Part shown: piece after piece, positions 63,231 to 64,000 of the stretch
Layout of the letters: each line of letters starts with the position of its first letter
Position numbering within the stretch: position 1 is the stretch's first letter
Assembly: GCA_010671905.1 (NCBI GenBank)
Contig: JAAHII010000001.1
Coordinates: 3,224,001 to 3,288,000 of the forward strand
Direction of reading: 5' to 3'
Length of the DNA: 64,000 nucleotides
Source: Leptolyngbya sp. SIOISBB
GTDB taxonomy: Bacteria > Cyanobacteriota > Cyanobacteriia > Phormidesmidales > Phormidesmidaceae
Notes under the pieces: model-generated
Databases searched by the model: none
What the model was told of the DNA's origin: nothing
Seen by the model: only the letters and a program-made list of their open reading frames with translations
Translations under genes and position numbers: made by a program

Positions 63231-63867
63231 AGGAGTACTGCTAGAGAGGCACTGTCTAACTTGCTGGCATGACTAGACTGACTATCCAGCGACAACAGAC
63301 TCAGCGGCACGCACATGAGAATTATTGCCGTCCCTGGTGCAGTGATACGCATCCTTGTTCGCATCTAGACTATGAAGGGCTGATGGCTGTGAGGTATAGC
63401 GATCTGCCAGGGCTCAGTCACCCATAGACTGCGTTGCTTGTAATCTGAATATCAAGGAGATCAGCGACACGCTGGCGCGGAAAGCAGCGATCTCTCACTC
63501 GTTTGGTCAATTGGGCAAAATTCAGCCGGATTGTCACCCCCGTCTTGGAAAAGGTATCTAGATTTAGATGAGCTCAGCAATTGACTTTGCTGATGTTCTG
63601 ACAATCGTTGCTTTTGTCTACTGAATACCCGATGGAGACACCATTGAACTGCTTAAAGATCTTTCCGATGCTTGAGTTCGATATCGCGCTGCTGTGCTTG
63701 ACGCCAAGGATTCTTCAACAAACCAGCGAACGGTCTCTCACACCCAAGACAGGTGGGGTTGTTTAGACACTGGCAGTGATGGCCCATCTAGCTGAGGGAT
63801 CACTTGGCTATGGGTGATCGACTGCTGTTGCCTGAAGAGTGGGCGGTTGCTAACAATTCCTTACGTT
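63231..63867. other. Spacer with scattered short open frames
   Basis: About 640 bases. A minus-strand frame around 63411-63560 reads LNFAQLTKRVRDRCFPRQRV without a start codon, and a plus frame near 63809 reads MGDRLLLPEEWAVANNSLR. These could be gene remnants but no family is recognised. Confidence 0.35.
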
Positions 63868-64000
63868 GTGGGTGAAGACCGCTCAGGTGCGATCTATCTA
63901 AACCTGTTAAACCCTATCCAGCGCCTCGAAGTGCCAACTACAGAGGTGGCTTTGGCGAGTACTTTTTTTATAAGAACTATCGAATTCTCTATCGGGAACA
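63868..64000 (+). CDS. Possible partial gene running off the window
   Basis: From a GTG at 63868 the frame reads VGEDRSGAIYLNLLNPIQRL and EVPTTEVALASTFFIRTIEF to the end of the window with no stop. The composition is protein-like, but the start is weak and no family is recognised. It may also be a remnant. Confidence 0.25.
   Translation, partial: MGEDRSGAIYLNLLNPIQRLEVPTTEVALASTFFIRTIEFSIGN

Noticed and set aside
63411-63560. Minus-strand frame LNFAQLTKRVRDRCFPRQRV as a gene
   Set aside because: It has no start codon, is short, and the family is unknown; kept only as a note in the spacer entry.

Overview
The window is cyanobacterial chromosomal DNA. HIP1 palindromes (GCGATCGC, for example at 3591-3598) occur throughout genes and spacers, and the gene content fits: phosphoenolpyruvate carboxylase, DesA- and DesB-type acyl-lipid desaturases, a GGM-less GroEL, a PEP-CTERM protein and a bioY-lspA pair. 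The high share of spacer DNA and the very large surface protein suggest a filamentous Leptolyngbya-like lineage. That placement is an inference; the sequence does not fix the genus.

Layout. 0.1-9.5 kb is mainly housekeeping: groEL followed by a decayed copy of its own 3' end and terminator, a PEP-CTERM protein, an MscS channel, an aquaporin with a one-base frameshift, typA, a rimB-rimK pair and a small lipoprotein. A complete ISAs1-family insertion sequence with a 10-bp target duplication sits at 9.57-10.79 kb. 11-18.6 kb holds a receiver-like protein, a catalytically degenerate CPBP-like membrane protein, a voltage-gated K+ channel with a zinc ribbon, bioY-lspA and an FHA-class A penicillin-binding protein. 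18.6-28.5 kb is an accessory region of decaying genes: an AbrB-type antitoxin pseudogene, a merR pseudogene that keeps its promoter, a double-CMD protein, a merR-SDR-SMP30 stress-type cluster (SDR frameshifted), a marR gene and a Crp/Fnr gene facing a frameshifted globin. 28.9-48.2 kb is one 6,430-codon reading frame for a modular extracellular-type protein. 48.3-64 kb returns to housekeeping: radA, an aldo/keto reductase, desB, desA, a HerA-like ATPase, an outer-membrane barrel, ppc and a TPR protein.

The most novel item is a family of four intergenic elements, each 131-132 bp with terminal inverted repeats, at 13849, 16152 (inverted), 21534 and 22720. They look like a miniature mobile element. 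One copy supplies the lspA stop codon and two flank the double-CMD gene. Other points to check are three separate +1 frameshifts (aquaporin, SDR, globin), a MerR-type promoter kept in front of a dead merR copy, and about fifteen ~52-residue repeats in the giant protein.

I saw no tRNA, rRNA or CRISPR array. All assignments are from reading the sequence; no database search was run.
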